The notes under the pieces were generated by a model that was not told the origin of the DNA, did not search any database, and saw only the letters and a list, made by a program, of their open reading frames with translations. Shown piece after piece: positions 6,261-13,939 of a stretch of DNA of 20,528 bases. Origin of the DNA: Hyphomicrobiales bacterium. GTDB taxonomy: Bacteria; Pseudomonadota; Alphaproteobacteria; Rhizobiales; Aestuariivirgaceae. Every line of letters begins with the position of its first letter. Position 1 is the first letter of the stretch. A program made the position numbers and the translations under genes. The DNA is taken from positions 1 through 20,528 of the forward strand of contig JANXRO010000069.1 in NCBI GenBank assembly GCA_025356765.1, given 5' to 3'.

Positions 6261-7514
6261 ATGTTGAAATTGAGTTTGAAAACATTGCTGCTCGCGGCCG
6301 TTGCCGTTGCAGCAAGTGCAAGTGTGGCTTCAGCTGGAAAGTTGACGATTGAAAGCTGGCGCAATGATGATGCCGCAATCTGGAAAGACAAGATCATTCC
6401 GGCATTCATGGCCAAACACCCAGACATTACGGTGGAATTTACACCGACTGCACCGAAAGAATATAATGCTGCTCTGAACGCCAAATTGGCTGGCGGAACA
6501 GCTGGCGACATTATCACCTGCCGTCCTTTCGATGCTTCGCTGGAACTTTACAACAAGGGCTTTCTGGCCAGTGTGAATGATTTGGGAAGCATGAAAAATT
6601 TCTCGGATGTGGCCAAGAGCGCTTGGACAACAGATGATGGCAAGACGACGTTCTGCGTGCCCATGGGTTCGGTTATTCATGGCTTCATTTACAACAAAGA
6701 CATTTTTGCCGAGTTGAAACTGACTGAACCAAAAACCGAAGAAGAATTCTTGGCAACTCTTGATGCCATCAAGAAAGATGGCAAATATGTTCCGCTGGTT
6801 TTGGGTACCAATGACCAATGGGAAGCCGCCACCATGGGCTTCCAAAATATTGGCCCCAATTATTGGAAAGGTGAAGAAGGCCGCAAGGCTTTGATCGATG
6901 GCACAGGCAAACTGACAGACAAGTCCTATGTGGATGCTTTTACCGCCTTGGCAAAATGGAGCCCCTATATGGGCGACGGCTATAAGGCCCAAACCTATCC
7001 AGACAGCCAAAACTTGTTCGGACTAGGCAAGGGTGCAATCTATGCGGCTGGTTCGTGGGATATTTCTACATTCCGCGGCCAGAAGGTTAACATGGGTGCA
7101 TTCAAAGCCCCGCCTCCTGCTGGTTCCAAGGATTGCTACATCTCAGACCACACTGACATTGGCATTGGCATGAACGCCAAGACGCCCAATGCGGCAGATG
7201 CCAAAGTATTCTTGGATTGGATTGGTTCGGAAGAGTTCGCAGGCATTTTCGCAAATGCACTGCCCGGCTTCTTCCCGCTATCAAATGCGAAAGTGACGAT
7301 CAGCGATGACGTGGCCCAGACATTCGTGGGCTGGCGTGGTGAATGTAAATCCACCATCCGCAACTCTTATCAAATCTTGTCGCGTGGCACTCCAAATCTG
7401 GAGAATGAAATGTGGAACGTTTCCGCACAAGTTCTCAACGGTGCCATGAAGCCGGAAGCGGCTGCTGCACAACTCGAAGATGGTTTAAAGAAGTGGTATA
7501 AGCCGCATCAATAA
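6261..7514 (+). CDS. sugar ABC transporter substrate-binding protein (family 1)
   Basis: This is a 417-residue periplasmic lipo-independent binding protein. A Sec signal peptide (basic MLKLSLK, hydrophobic core, ASVASA-G) should be cut near residue 25. The mature protein begins KLTIESWRNDDAAIW and continues with the family-1 features AFMAKHPDITVEF and an AGDIITC segment before the first hinge. Two cysteine-containing stretches (TTFCVPMG, KDCYISD) are present. A strong Shine-Dalgarno, GGAGAAGG (6251-6258), precedes ATG 6261. It lies 39 bases after murQ and upstream of two permeases and an ATPase. The ligand is inferred from the neighbours to be MurNAc, GlcNAc or a GlcNAc-MurNAc disaccharide; nothing in the sequence fixes it. 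Confidence 0.9.
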   Translation: MLKLSLKTLLLAAVAVAASASVASAGKLTIESWRNDDAAIWKDKIIPAFMAKHPDITVEFTPTAPKEYNAALNAKLAGGTAGDIITCRPFDASLELYNKGFLASVNDLGSMKNFSDVAKSAWTTDDGKTTFCVPMGSVIHGFIYNKDIFAELKLTEPKTEEEFLATLDAIKKDGKYVPLVLGTNDQWEAATMGFQNIGPNYWKGEEGRKALIDGTGKLTDKSYVDAFTALAKWSPYMGDGYKAQTYPDSQNLFGLGKGAIYAAGSWDISTFRGQKVNMGAFKAPPPAGSKDCYISDHTDIGIGMNAKTPNAADAKVFLDWIGSEEFAGIFANALPGFFPLSNAKVTISDDVAQTFVGWRGECKSTIRNSYQILSRGTPNLENEMWNVSAQVLNGAMKPEAAAAQLEDGLKKWYKPHQ

Positions 7515-7531
7515 TGATGTGACGTTATTTG

Positions 7532-7565
7532 GGCCGTCGGCAACTTTGTCGGCGGCCATTTTCTT
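7532..7565 (+). terminator. attenuator-like hairpin between binding-protein and permease genes
   Basis: Bases 7532-7557 form an 11-bp stem (GGCCGTCGGC... paired with ...GTCGGCGGCC, two G-U pairs) closed by a four-base loop, followed by ATTTTCTT. It has the form of a leaky intrinsic terminator. It sits in the 63-base gap after the binding-protein stop, so it probably lowers permease expression and protects the 3' end of the binding-protein message. Confidence 0.65.
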
Positions 7566-7577
7566 AAGGGCACCAAG

Positions 7578-8528
7578 ATGGCGAAGGAAACAGATGCTAG
7601 CCTTATGGGCATGTCTCGCGCAAACTATATGCGCTTGCTGGCATTTTTTCTGGCCCCTGCCGTAATCGTCTATTCTGTTTTCTCGATTTACCCGCTTCTC
7701 GCCACTATTTTCAATTCGCTTTATTTGCGACAAACAGACGGCAGCTATATTTTTAACGGTGTGGGCAACTTCGGAACGTTGTTAACAGACACAACGTGGT
7801 CTGTTTCGTTCTGGAATGCGATGAAAAATAACTTCATATTTTTTCTCATTCATATGTGTGTACAAAATCCAATTGGCATTGCCTTGGCGGCGCTGCTCAG
7901 CCTGCCTCAACTCAAGTTCCGCGCCGCCTACCGCACGTTGATTTTCATGCCAACGATGCTTTCCGTCGTGATTATCGGCTTCACGTGGCAACTTATTTTG
8001 TCGCCACTGTGGGGTATTTCAAAAATGCTGCTGCAAAGTGTGGGCTTGGGTGCGCTGTTTGCGCCATGGCTAGGGCAGGAATCCACTGCGCTCATCACCG
8101 TATCTCTGATTTCGGTTTGGCAGTTTGTGGGCATTCCGATGATATTAATTTACACAGCATTGCTGGCCATTCCTGACGAATTGGTGGACGCCGCAACCGT
8201 TGATGGATTGAACCAATTCCAAACTTTCTTCTTTGTAAAGCTGCCGTTGATCATTCCAGCAATCGGGTTGGTTTCCGTTCTCACCTTCGTTAATAACTTC
8301 AACGCATTTGATTTGATTTACGCCATGAAGGGCGCACTGGCTGGGCCAAATTATTCGTCGGATATTATGGGCACGCTGTTCTATCGAACCTTCTTTGGCA
8401 ACCAACTTCAGCTGGGCGATGCCTCTATGGGCTCCACCATTGCCACCATGATGTTCCTGATCATTCTTGTTGGTGTGATGGTTTATCTGTTTGTCATTCA
8501 GCGCCGCATTCAAAGGTATTCATTCTAA
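7578..8528 (+). CDS. sugar ABC transporter permease, MalF type
   Basis: This is a 316-residue inner-membrane permease with about six hydrophobic segments; the first is near residues 19-45 and ends in the YPLL motif common to MalF-type subunits. The EAA cytoplasmic loop that docks to the ATPase is at about 201-224 (ELVDAATVDGLNQFQTFF, then KLPLI). AAGGG at 7566-7570, eight bases or so before ATG 7578, serves as ribosome site just after the attenuator hairpin. It pairs with the next gene to form the membrane channel for the sugar bound by the preceding protein. Confidence 0.9.
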   Translation: MAKETDASLMGMSRANYMRLLAFFLAPAVIVYSVFSIYPLLATIFNSLYLRQTDGSYIFNGVGNFGTLLTDTTWSVSFWNAMKNNFIFFLIHMCVQNPIGIALAALLSLPQLKFRAAYRTLIFMPTMLSVVIIGFTWQLILSPLWGISKMLLQSVGLGALFAPWLGQESTALITVSLISVWQFVGIPMILIYTALLAIPDELVDAATVDGLNQFQTFFFVKLPLIIPAIGLVSVLTFVNNFNAFDLIYAMKGALAGPNYSSDIMGTLFYRTFFGNQLQLGDASMGSTIATMMFLIILVGVMVYLFVIQRRIQRYSF

Positions 8529-8529
8529 A

Positions 8530-9363
8530 ATGAACGTGCGCAAACATGCCAGTGCATTTGCCGTTCACGCTGTGTTACTGGCCTACACCGCGCTGGCGCT
8601 CGCACCAATTATTTTGGTAATCATGAACTCGTTCAAAGAACGCAAGGCAATCTTTGGTTCACCACTCAAACCGCCATCGCCATCTACCTTTTCGCTCATC
8701 GGCTATGACAAAGTTTTCGGTGACTCTTCCATTGCCAGTTATTACATCAACTCCATTACCGTCACTGGCGGCACGATTTTCTTTACATTGCTGTTTGGCT
8801 CAATGGCCGCTTGGGCGCTGGCCGAATACAAATTCCGTTGGAACACTTTGCTGGCCATTTTTCTTTCGATTGGAATAATGGTACCGATCAGGTTGGGTTC
8901 CGTAGCGCTTATCCAGCTGATAGCGCAACTTAATCTCATCAACACTTTAACAGCACTCATTCTGGTTTACGTTGCGCAGAACATTCCCTTGGCTGTTTTC
9001 ATTCTTTCGGAATTCATTGGTCAGATTCCTAAAGACTTGCGTGAAGCAGCACGTTGCGATGGTTTAAGTGAATATAACATCTTCTTTCATATCATCTTGC
9101 CGTTGTTGCGGCCAGCGATGGCAACGGTGGCTGTCTTCACCATGATCCCAGTGTGGAATGATTTATGGTTTCCGCTGTTGCTGGCACCCGCTGGTGGCAA
9201 GCAAACAATCACGCTGGGCATTCAACAGTTTCTTGGTCAATATATTACCGATTGGAATTCGGTTCTCTCCGCCCTTTCCACTGCCATCATTCCTGTTCTT
9301 ATTCTCTATGTTATTTTCTCTCGTCAGTTGATCCGGGGGTTAACCTCGGGTGCTGTGAAATGA
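8530..9363 (+). CDS. sugar ABC transporter permease, MalG type
   Basis: This is a 277-residue inner-membrane permease with about six hydrophobic segments. The N-terminal helix is at about 10-33 and is followed by NSFKERKAIF, typical of MalG-type subunits. The EAA loop is PKDLREAARCDGLSEYNIFF with ILPLLRP after it (167-195). The ATG at 8530 lies one base after the TAA of the previous permease with no Shine-Dalgarno of its own, so translation is probably by reinitiation. The open frame extends 13 codons upstream from a TTG inside the previous gene, which I judge not to be used. Confidence 0.9.
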   Translation: MNVRKHASAFAVHAVLLAYTALALAPIILVIMNSFKERKAIFGSPLKPPSPSTFSLIGYDKVFGDSSIASYYINSITVTGGTIFFTLLFGSMAAWALAEYKFRWNTLLAIFLSIGIMVPIRLGSVALIQLIAQLNLINTLTALILVYVAQNIPLAVFILSEFIGQIPKDLREAARCDGLSEYNIFFHIILPLLRPAMATVAVFTMIPVWNDLWFPLLLAPAGGKQTITLGIQQFLGQYITDWNSVLSALSTAIIPVLILYVIFSRQLIRGLTSGAVK

Positions 9364-9369
9364 GGCCCC

Positions 9370-10440
9370 ATGTCTGAAGTTAAAATCGAAAAACTCTGCA
9401 AGTCTTACGGCCCTATTGATGTGTTGAAAGATATTGACCTGACGGTTGAAGATGGCAGCTTTGTTGTATTGGTCGGCCCATCTGGTTGCGGCAAATCCAC
9501 ACTGTTGCGGTCCATCGCTGGGCTTGAACCCGTGACCTCTGGCACGATCAATATCGGTGGCAAACAGGTGAATGATCTGCCACCAGCTCAACGCGAAATC
9601 GCCATGGTGTTCCAATCTTATGCACTTTATCCGCACAAGAATGTTTATGACAACATGGCTTTTGGTTTGAAATTCGCGCGAACACCAAAAGCCGAAATTG
9701 ATCAACGCGTTTCTGAAGCGGCGCGTATTCTGCAGCTGGAACCACTTTTGAAACGCCGTCCCCGCGAACTTTCCGGTGGGCAACGCCAAAGGGTTGCTAT
9801 TGGCCGCGCTATCGTGCGCAAGCCACAAGTGTTTTTGTTTGATGAGCCCTTGTCTAACCTTGATGCCGCATTGCGCATTAACACCCGTGTTGAGATTGCC
9901 AAGTTGCATAGGCTTTTGAAAGCGACAATTGTTTATGTAACGCACGACCAAGTTGAGGCCATGACTCTGGCCGACAAAATTGTGGTGATGAATGCTGGCC
10001 GCGTGGAACAGACTGGTCGACCACTTGATCTTTATTACAGGCCTGCCAACAAGTTTGTGGCTGGTTTTATTGGCTCACCGGCCATGAATTTCATTGATGC
10101 AACAGTTGCCAAAAAAGATTATCTCGAATTTGGATCTGGTGTGAACCTCAGCTTGCCCTTGCCAAAGTCTTGCAAAGTGGGCGAGCGCGTAACGCTGGGC
10201 ATCAGGCCTGAACATATTCAGTTTGGCGCACGGGCAAAAATACAGCTGGACGGGAAAATTGATATCATCGAGCGGCTGGGCGAAATTGGTTATGCCCACG
10301 TGGCGTTGCCAAATGGCCAGACTATTGTTGCACAAGTCAACGGAGAACCGAATGTGGGCAACGGGCAGACCGTGTCTTTGGCTTTATCATCGCAACAGAT
10401 CCATATCTTCGGGGAAGACGGAACAACACTTACTGCTTAG
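9370..10440 (+). CDS. sugar ABC transporter ATP-binding protein, MalK/UgpC type
   Basis: This is a 356-residue ATPase. Walker A GPSGCGKS is at 36-43, the Q-loop at FQSYALYPH (81-89), signature LSGGQRQ at 134-140, Walker B FLFDEP at 155-160 and the H-loop histidine at His192 (VTHDQ). The C-terminal third carries the TOBE/OB region (MNFIDA, LGIRPEHI, ERLGEIGY, ending with a QIHIFGEDG strand) as in the MsmK/UgpC group that powers sugar import. GAGG overlapping the stop of the previous gene (9362-9365) acts as ribosome site. It is the last gene of the murQ operon; a terminator-like hairpin follows at 10496. Confidence 0.93.
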   Translation: MSEVKIEKLCKSYGPIDVLKDIDLTVEDGSFVVLVGPSGCGKSTLLRSIAGLEPVTSGTINIGGKQVNDLPPAQREIAMVFQSYALYPHKNVYDNMAFGLKFARTPKAEIDQRVSEAARILQLEPLLKRRPRELSGGQRQRVAIGRAIVRKPQVFLFDEPLSNLDAALRINTRVEIAKLHRLLKATIVYVTHDQVEAMTLADKIVVMNAGRVEQTGRPLDLYYRPANKFVAGFIGSPAMNFIDATVAKKDYLEFGSGVNLSLPLPKSCKVGERVTLGIRPEHIQFGARAKIQLDGKIDIIERLGEIGYAHVALPNGQTIVAQVNGEPNVGNGQTVSLALSSQQIHIFGEDGTTLTA

Positions 10441-10495
10441 GTGCAAAACTTGGTTTTCAATTTCCGAACAGGCATCTTCTGTGCACTTGTTCAAG

Positions 10496-10524
10496 CCATG
10501 GCCCAGTATTGCCAGGAATTTTTT
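10496..10524 (+). terminator. probable intrinsic terminator of the murQ-ABC operon
   Basis: CC, a bulged A, then TGGC pairs with GCCAGG across an eight-base loop and is followed by AA and a run of six T (10519-10524). The stem is short but GC-rich. It lies 56 bases after the ATPase stop and is the best candidate end for the murQ operon. The rest of the 206-base gap to the GAF gene is AT-rich with no gene. Confidence 0.45.
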
Positions 10525-10605
10525 ATCGGAAAAATTTTACAGCGCGCTTTGCCAAAACCAATTGGACTTATTTTAGAAATTGTCGGACTCGACGAAGCGT
10601 CACAG

Positions 10606-10631
10606 TTGCAATAACGTTTCGCTTATCGCAA
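10606..10631 (+). promoter_or_regulatory. inverted repeat upstream of the GAF gene, possible operator
   Basis: TTGCAATAA (10606-10614) faces TTATCGCAA (10623-10631), nine-base arms with one mismatch around an eight-base centre. It ends 15 bases before the GAF start codon. The form fits a dimeric regulator's site or an RNA hairpin near the ribosome site. It is unlike the TTGGTAT repeats, so the downstream operon is probably under a different regulator. Confidence 0.35.
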
Positions 10632-10646
10632 CAGTAAGAAACCAAC

Positions 10647-11153
10647 ATGAACAGCGTCGAAATAGATTTCACCCATTTAATTGCTCAAGCGCGCGATGCA
10701 CAAAGTGTGTGGACTGCACTTGAAAGCAAGTCCCGTGCTCTGGGTGGGCACAAGCTTTTTACGGTGATGACTGTTGATATGAAAGCTGGCTTGGCACGGC
10801 GCGCCTTCTCCAACCACCCCATTGAATATCCCTCCTCTGGCACAAAGCCCATTCACCGTGATGCATGGTTTGAAATTGTGCATGGCCAAAAGCAAAGTTT
10901 TATTGCCAATACAATTGATGATATCGCAAAAGTGTTTCCTGATTTTGAATTGATCAAATCACTCGGTTGCGGTTCGGTGATCAACTTGCCTGTCGTCTTG
11001 CGCGGCGATCTTGTGGCAACGATTAATCTCTTGCATGTCGAACATTACTATACAGCAGAGCGTGTGAAATTTCTTGAAAGCGCGCTGACGCTACCTGCCA
11101 TGCTCTGTTGTGCGTTGGCGCTTCAATTTGAAAATCCGTACAATGGTAGATGA
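10647..11153 (+). CDS. GAF-domain protein, first gene of the oligopeptide transporter operon
   Basis: This is a 168-residue single-domain protein. The whole length fits one GAF domain: an N-terminal helix (about 8-30), the strand FTVMTVDMKAGLARRAFS, then SLGCGSVINLPVVLRGDLVATINLLH (about 108-133), the typical GAF core, and a final amphipathic helix. No output domain (HTH, kinase, cyclase) is attached. GAF domains bind small molecules; the ligand here is unknown. The end overlaps the first permease gene by 11 bases, so it is cotranslated with the importer. It could sense the transported compound or modify it, as stand-alone GAF methionine sulfoxide reductases do, but I see no clear pair of catalytic cysteines. 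ATG 10647 has only weak purine-rich sequence upstream. Confidence 0.8.
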   Translation: MNSVEIDFTHLIAQARDAQSVWTALESKSRALGGHKLFTVMTVDMKAGLARRAFSNHPIEYPSSGTKPIHRDAWFEIVHGQKQSFIANTIDDIAKVFPDFELIKSLGCGSVINLPVVLRGDLVATINLLHVEHYYTAERVKFLESALTLPAMLCCALALQFENPYNGR

Positions 11154-12195
11154 CCAGATTGGAAGAACAAACGCTGCAAGCCACGCATTAAAGCGTGCAG
11201 GGTCTTTCATAAGCAGTCTTGCTCTCACCTTCCTTGGCTTAACGGCCATCACGTTTTTGATCAGCCGCATGACCAAGATTGATCCGGTGTTGGCCATCGT
11301 TGGCGATAAGGCAAGCAAGGAAGTTTACGACAAAACTTATGCCATGCTCGGCCTCGATAAGCCGCTGATTGTTCAATATGGCGGCTATCTGCGCAAGTTG
11401 TTGTCAGGTGATATGGGCACTTCGGTTTTGACATCCCAACCCGTTCTCACTGATCTCATCCATGTTTTTCCAGCCACTTTTGAGCTGGCCACGGTGGCCA
11501 TTGTCATGGGTGTTTTGATCGGTGTTCCCGGTGGCGTGATCGCAGCTGCGCGCAAGGGGCACTGGCAAGACCAAGTCATTCGTGTGGTTTGCCTGTTTGG
11601 ATATTCTATTCCGGTGTTCTGGCTGGGCTTGGTTGGCTTATTTGTGTTGTATGGCAAGCTGGGATGGGTTTCTGGCACGGGTCGTCTCGATATTGGCTAT
11701 GATGACATTGTGACGACACGCAGTGGCATCTTGCTCATAGACGCGGCACTTGAGGGCCAGTGGGATATTTTCAGGAATGCCTTCAGTCATTTGATTTTGC
11801 CAGCAAGCATATTGGCGTATTTTTCTTTGGCTTATATCGCGCGCATGACACGCAGCTTCATGATTGATCAGTTGAGCCAAGAATACATCATTGCCGCACG
11901 CATCAAAGGACGGTCTTATTGGGGCGCTGTGTGGAAACATGCTTTCCCAAACATCATGGTGCCACTAATAACTGTCATTGGCCTCAGCTATGCCTCTCTG
12001 CTGGAAGGTGCAGTTCTCACTGAAACTGTATTCGCATGGCCAGGCCTTGGGCAATATATTACGCGTGCTCTTTTCAACAGCGATATGAATGCTGTTCTCG
12101 GTGGCACAGTTTTAATTGGCATGGTTTTTATTGGCATCAATCTGTTCTGCGATTTCCTTTATAAAATATTTGATCCGAGGCTGCGAAGCGCATGA
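11143..12195 (+). CDS. oligopeptide-type ABC transporter permease, DppB/OppB family
   Basis: This is a 350-residue inner-membrane permease. It has an N-terminal transmembrane helix (about 20-42, ending in FLISRM), a periplasmic stretch with YAMLGLDKPLIVQY and GDMGTSV, both family landmarks, then five further hydrophobic segments. The EAA loop is QEYIIAARIKGRSYWGAVWK, and ETVFAWPGLGQYI near the end is typical. I start at ATG 11143; an upstream GTG would add eleven residues from within the GAF gene. It forms the channel with the next permease, whose start overlaps this stop as ATGA (12192-12195). Confidence 0.92.
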   Translation: MVDDQIGRTNAASHALKRAGSFISSLALTFLGLTAITFLISRMTKIDPVLAIVGDKASKEVYDKTYAMLGLDKPLIVQYGGYLRKLLSGDMGTSVLTSQPVLTDLIHVFPATFELATVAIVMGVLIGVPGGVIAAARKGHWQDQVIRVVCLFGYSIPVFWLGLVGLFVLYGKLGWVSGTGRLDIGYDDIVTTRSGILLIDAALEGQWDIFRNAFSHLILPASILAYFSLAYIARMTRSFMIDQLSQEYIIAARIKGRSYWGAVWKHAFPNIMVPLITVIGLSYASLLEGAVLTETVFAWPGLGQYITRALFNSDMNAVLGGTVLIGMVFIGINLFCDFLYKIFDPRLRSA

Positions 12196-13106
12196 TTTTG
12201 CAACAGAGCCAAACCCTTTCGCAATGGCTACAAACTGATGCACCCGTCTCAGCGCGGCAAGCAGCGGCCGGGAAAACCTATCGCGCGATTAGAAGCATAG
12301 TCGCAAATCCTGCGGCATTGGCGGGCTTGATCATAATTCTGCTGTTGATAGCCGTGGCATTCCTCGCACCGTTCTTGGCCCGGGGCATTTCGCCCATTGC
12401 CCAAGACTTGGACAACAGGTTGCACGCGCCTGACTTGGCGCACTGGTTTGGCACAGATGAATTGGGCCGCGATATTTATTCGCGCACGCTTTATGGCGCT
12501 CGCGTTACACTTGCGATGGTGCTTTTGGTTTCAGTTATCGTGGTGCCAATCGGGCTTGCAGTGGGCACTCTGGCTGGATTTTTAGGTGGCTGGATTGATT
12601 CCGTGCTGATGCGCATAACTGATATTTTTCTCGCTTTCCCGCGTTTGGTTTTGGCGTTGGCTTTTGCTGCGGCTCTTGGGCCTGGCATAGAGAACGCTGT
12701 GATTGCCATTTCGCTCACGGCATGGCCGCCTTATGCGCGCATTGCACGGGCTGAAACTGTTACGATTTCTAAAAGTGATTTTATATCTGCAGCCAAAATG
12801 CAAGGTGCATCAACCTGGCGCATATTGTTCAAACACATTGTGCCTTTGTGTTTATCATCCGTGATCGTACGGCTTACACTTGATATGGCTGGCATTATTC
12901 TAACGGCAGCAGGACTTGGGTTTTTGGGCCTTGGTGCGCAGCCGCCAACGGCTGAATGGGGTGCAATGGTTTCGGCTGGCCGCGAGGTTATTCTCGATCA
13001 ATGGTGGGTGGCCACAATTCCGGGCGTTGCTATTTTTATCGTAAGTTTGGGCTTTAATCTTCTGGGAGACGGATTGCGCGATGTGTTTGATCCAAAATCC
13101 ACATGA
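12192..13106 (+). CDS. oligopeptide-type ABC transporter permease, DppC/OppC family
   Basis: This is a 304-residue inner-membrane permease. After a hydrophilic N-terminus there is a first membrane helix at about 42-64, then the family signature HWFGTDELGRDIYSR (about 84-98), four to five further membrane segments and an EAA loop (DFISAAKMQGASTWRILFKH). The C-terminal GDGLRDVFDPK is characteristic of DppC. It starts in the ATGA overlap with the first permease and ends in another ATGA overlap with the ATPase gene (13103-13106). Confidence 0.93.
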   Translation: MILQQSQTLSQWLQTDAPVSARQAAAGKTYRAIRSIVANPAALAGLIIILLLIAVAFLAPFLARGISPIAQDLDNRLHAPDLAHWFGTDELGRDIYSRTLYGARVTLAMVLLVSVIVVPIGLAVGTLAGFLGGWIDSVLMRITDIFLAFPRLVLALAFAAALGPGIENAVIAISLTAWPPYARIARAETVTISKSDFISAAKMQGASTWRILFKHIVPLCLSSVIVRLTLDMAGIILTAAGLGFLGLGAQPPTAEWGAMVSAGREVILDQWWVATIPGVAIFIVSLGFNLLGDGLRDVFDPKST

Positions 13107-13939
13107 GTGAAATTCTCCTCGATGTGCAAGATCTAAACGTGTCTTTTCCGTCACAACGCGGCACAACAAAAGCCGTGCGCAACGCCAGTTTCACCTTGGG
13201 GCGTGAGAGACTTGGCATTGTGGGTGAATCAGGTTCAGGAAAATCCACCATGGGCCGCGCAATTCTGGGGCTGACGCCATCACCGGGAATTGTAACAGCC
13301 AAAAAGATTACCTTCAACGGTGAGAACTTGCTCGGACGATCAGAAGCTGATTGGCAACTTTTGCGTGGCCGCCGCATGACCATGGTGATGCAAGACCCTA
13401 AATATTCACTCAACCCAGTGATGAAGATCGGGCATCAAATTGGTGAGACGTGCAGGCTGAACTTGGGTGTTACTGGGCAAGAAGCACAGCGGCGCAGCCT
13501 TGCCATGCTGGATGCCGTTAAAATTCGTGACCCCGACCGGGTGTATAATCTCTATCCGCATGAATTGTCGGGAGGCATGGGCCAGCGCGCCATGATTGCC
13601 ATGATGCTGGTTGCCGAGCCTGATCTGTTGATTGCCGACGAACCTACATCAGCCCTGGATGTTACGGTTCAAAATGAAGTTCTGCGCATTCTTGATGCGT
13701 TAGTGCGTGACCGAGGCATGGGACTGATTTTTATCAGCCACAACCTTACAGTTGTTTCCAGTTTCTGCGACCGTATTTTGGTGATGTATGGCGGTAAAAT
13801 ATTGGAGGAATGCAAAGCCAAAGAGTTGCACCACGCCAAACATCCTTATACGCAAGCTTTGATAGCAGCTGCTCCATCGCTTTATGAGCGCCGCGCAGAA
13901 CTTGCCACCGTGGTTCGTAATCCGGAATGGCTTAAATGA
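13103..13939 (+). CDS. oligopeptide-type ABC transporter ATP-binding protein, DppD/OppD family, short form
   Basis: This is a 278-residue ATPase. Walker A GESGSGKST is at 41-49, Q-loop MQDP at 96-99, signature LSGGMGQR at 155-162 (variant GMGQR as in OppD proteins), Walker B LLIADE at 175-180, and H-loop ISHN follows. It has HPYTQALIAAAP near the end but stops soon after, about 50 residues shorter than classical DppD/OppD. The cysteine-rich tail found in some DppD proteins is missing. The frame ends in an ATGA overlap with the next gene, so this is a natural short form and not a frameshift. Confidence 0.92.
   Translation: MSEILLDVQDLNVSFPSQRGTTKAVRNASFTLGRERLGIVGESGSGKSTMGRAILGLTPSPGIVTAKKITFNGENLLGRSEADWQLLRGRRMTMVMQDPKYSLNPVMKIGHQIGETCRLNLGVTGQEAQRRSLAMLDAVKIRDPDRVYNLYPHELSGGMGQRAMIAMMLVAEPDLLIADEPTSALDVTVQNEVLRILDALVRDRGMGLIFISHNLTVVSSFCDRILVMYGGKILEECKAKELHHAKHPYTQALIAAAPSLYERRAELATVVRNPEWLK

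Noticed and set aside
5792..6517. 241-codon open frame on the minus strand across murQ and the binding-protein start
   Set aside because: It is antisense to two firmly identified genes and has no recognisable domain; it is rich in Ala/Ser/Phe/Cys, as expected for a shadow frame.
6330..7010. 226-codon minus-strand open frame opposite the sugar-binding protein
   Set aside because: Antisense shadow of a well-supported gene, with no domain or ribosome site.
8491..8529. TTG start for the MalG-type permease inside the previous gene
   Set aside because: ATG 8530 directly after the TAA stop is the better start, and the added 13 residues do not look like part of the family.
10223..10576. 117-codon plus-strand frame running into the gap after the ATPase gene
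   Set aside because: Most of it overlaps the ATPase in another frame, and the terminator-like hairpin lies inside its 3' end.
11110..11142. GTG start for the DppB-type permease
   Set aside because: It would add residues from within the GAF coding region; ATG 11143 gives a normal N-terminus and a short overlap.
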